The notes beneath the pieces are model-generated. The model had not been told where the DNA came from. It ran no database searches and saw only the letters and a program-made list of their open reading frames with translations. Positions 5,072-6,996 of a stretch of 6,996 nt of DNA are shown in pieces (the first letter of the stretch is position 1; the number at the start of each line of letters is the position of its first letter). Source of the stretch: Halobacteria archaeon (GTDB lineage: Bacteria > Pseudomonadota > Gammaproteobacteria > UBA9214); contig JABDRC010000292.1 in the NCBI GenBank assembly GCA_013041945.1, positions 1 through 6,996 of the forward strand, written 5' to 3'. Position numbers and translations under genes: made by a program.

Positions 5072-6996
<1,925 letters not shown>

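Overview
This GC-rich window comes from a bacterium that, by protein similarity and gene content, looks like a gammaproteobacterium. The evidence is a ubiquinone pathway using UbiC and UbiA, a BioH-type biotin route, a ComF/BioB/BioF/BioH cluster, and RecG, UbiC and BioB sequences that align closely with the E. coli proteins from memory. I cannot name a genus. Coding density is high and all genes are recognisable core functions; I see no defence system, phage or insertion sequence.

Layout from left to right: the N-terminal part of bioH (minus strand, cut by the left edge); about 250 bp of repeat-rich DNA holding two copies of a CACAGAG-unit repeat and a decayed second copy of the bioH start; bioF (minus), whose last codons come from a third, inverted copy of that repeat; a REP-type double hairpin; bioB (minus); a divergent promoter/operator region; comF (plus); then convergent ubiA and ubiC (minus), a second REP-type double hairpin, and recG (minus, cut by the right edge, about 58 N-terminal residues missing).

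Functional logic: bioB, bioF and bioH read in one direction from a promoter just upstream of bioB. This promoter has a perfect TTGACA -35 box, and overlapping it is an inverted repeat, TTGTAAACC-N15-GGTTGACAG, that fits the proteobacterial BirA operator. The biotin genes are therefore probably repressed by BirA charged with biotinyl-AMP. The operator also reaches into the first codons of comF, so comF expression may be affected too. On the other side, recG, ubiC and ubiA read in one direction: ubiC makes 4-hydroxybenzoate and ubiA prenylates it, the first two committed steps of ubiquinone synthesis.

The less ordinary content is how small repeats have shaped gene ends: a REP arm supplies the recG stop codon, another creates a false upstream start for bioF, a CACAGAG repeat flanked by a 10-bp direct repeat has replaced the bioF C-terminus, and a duplicated repeat-plus-bioH-start segment lies between bioF and bioH.
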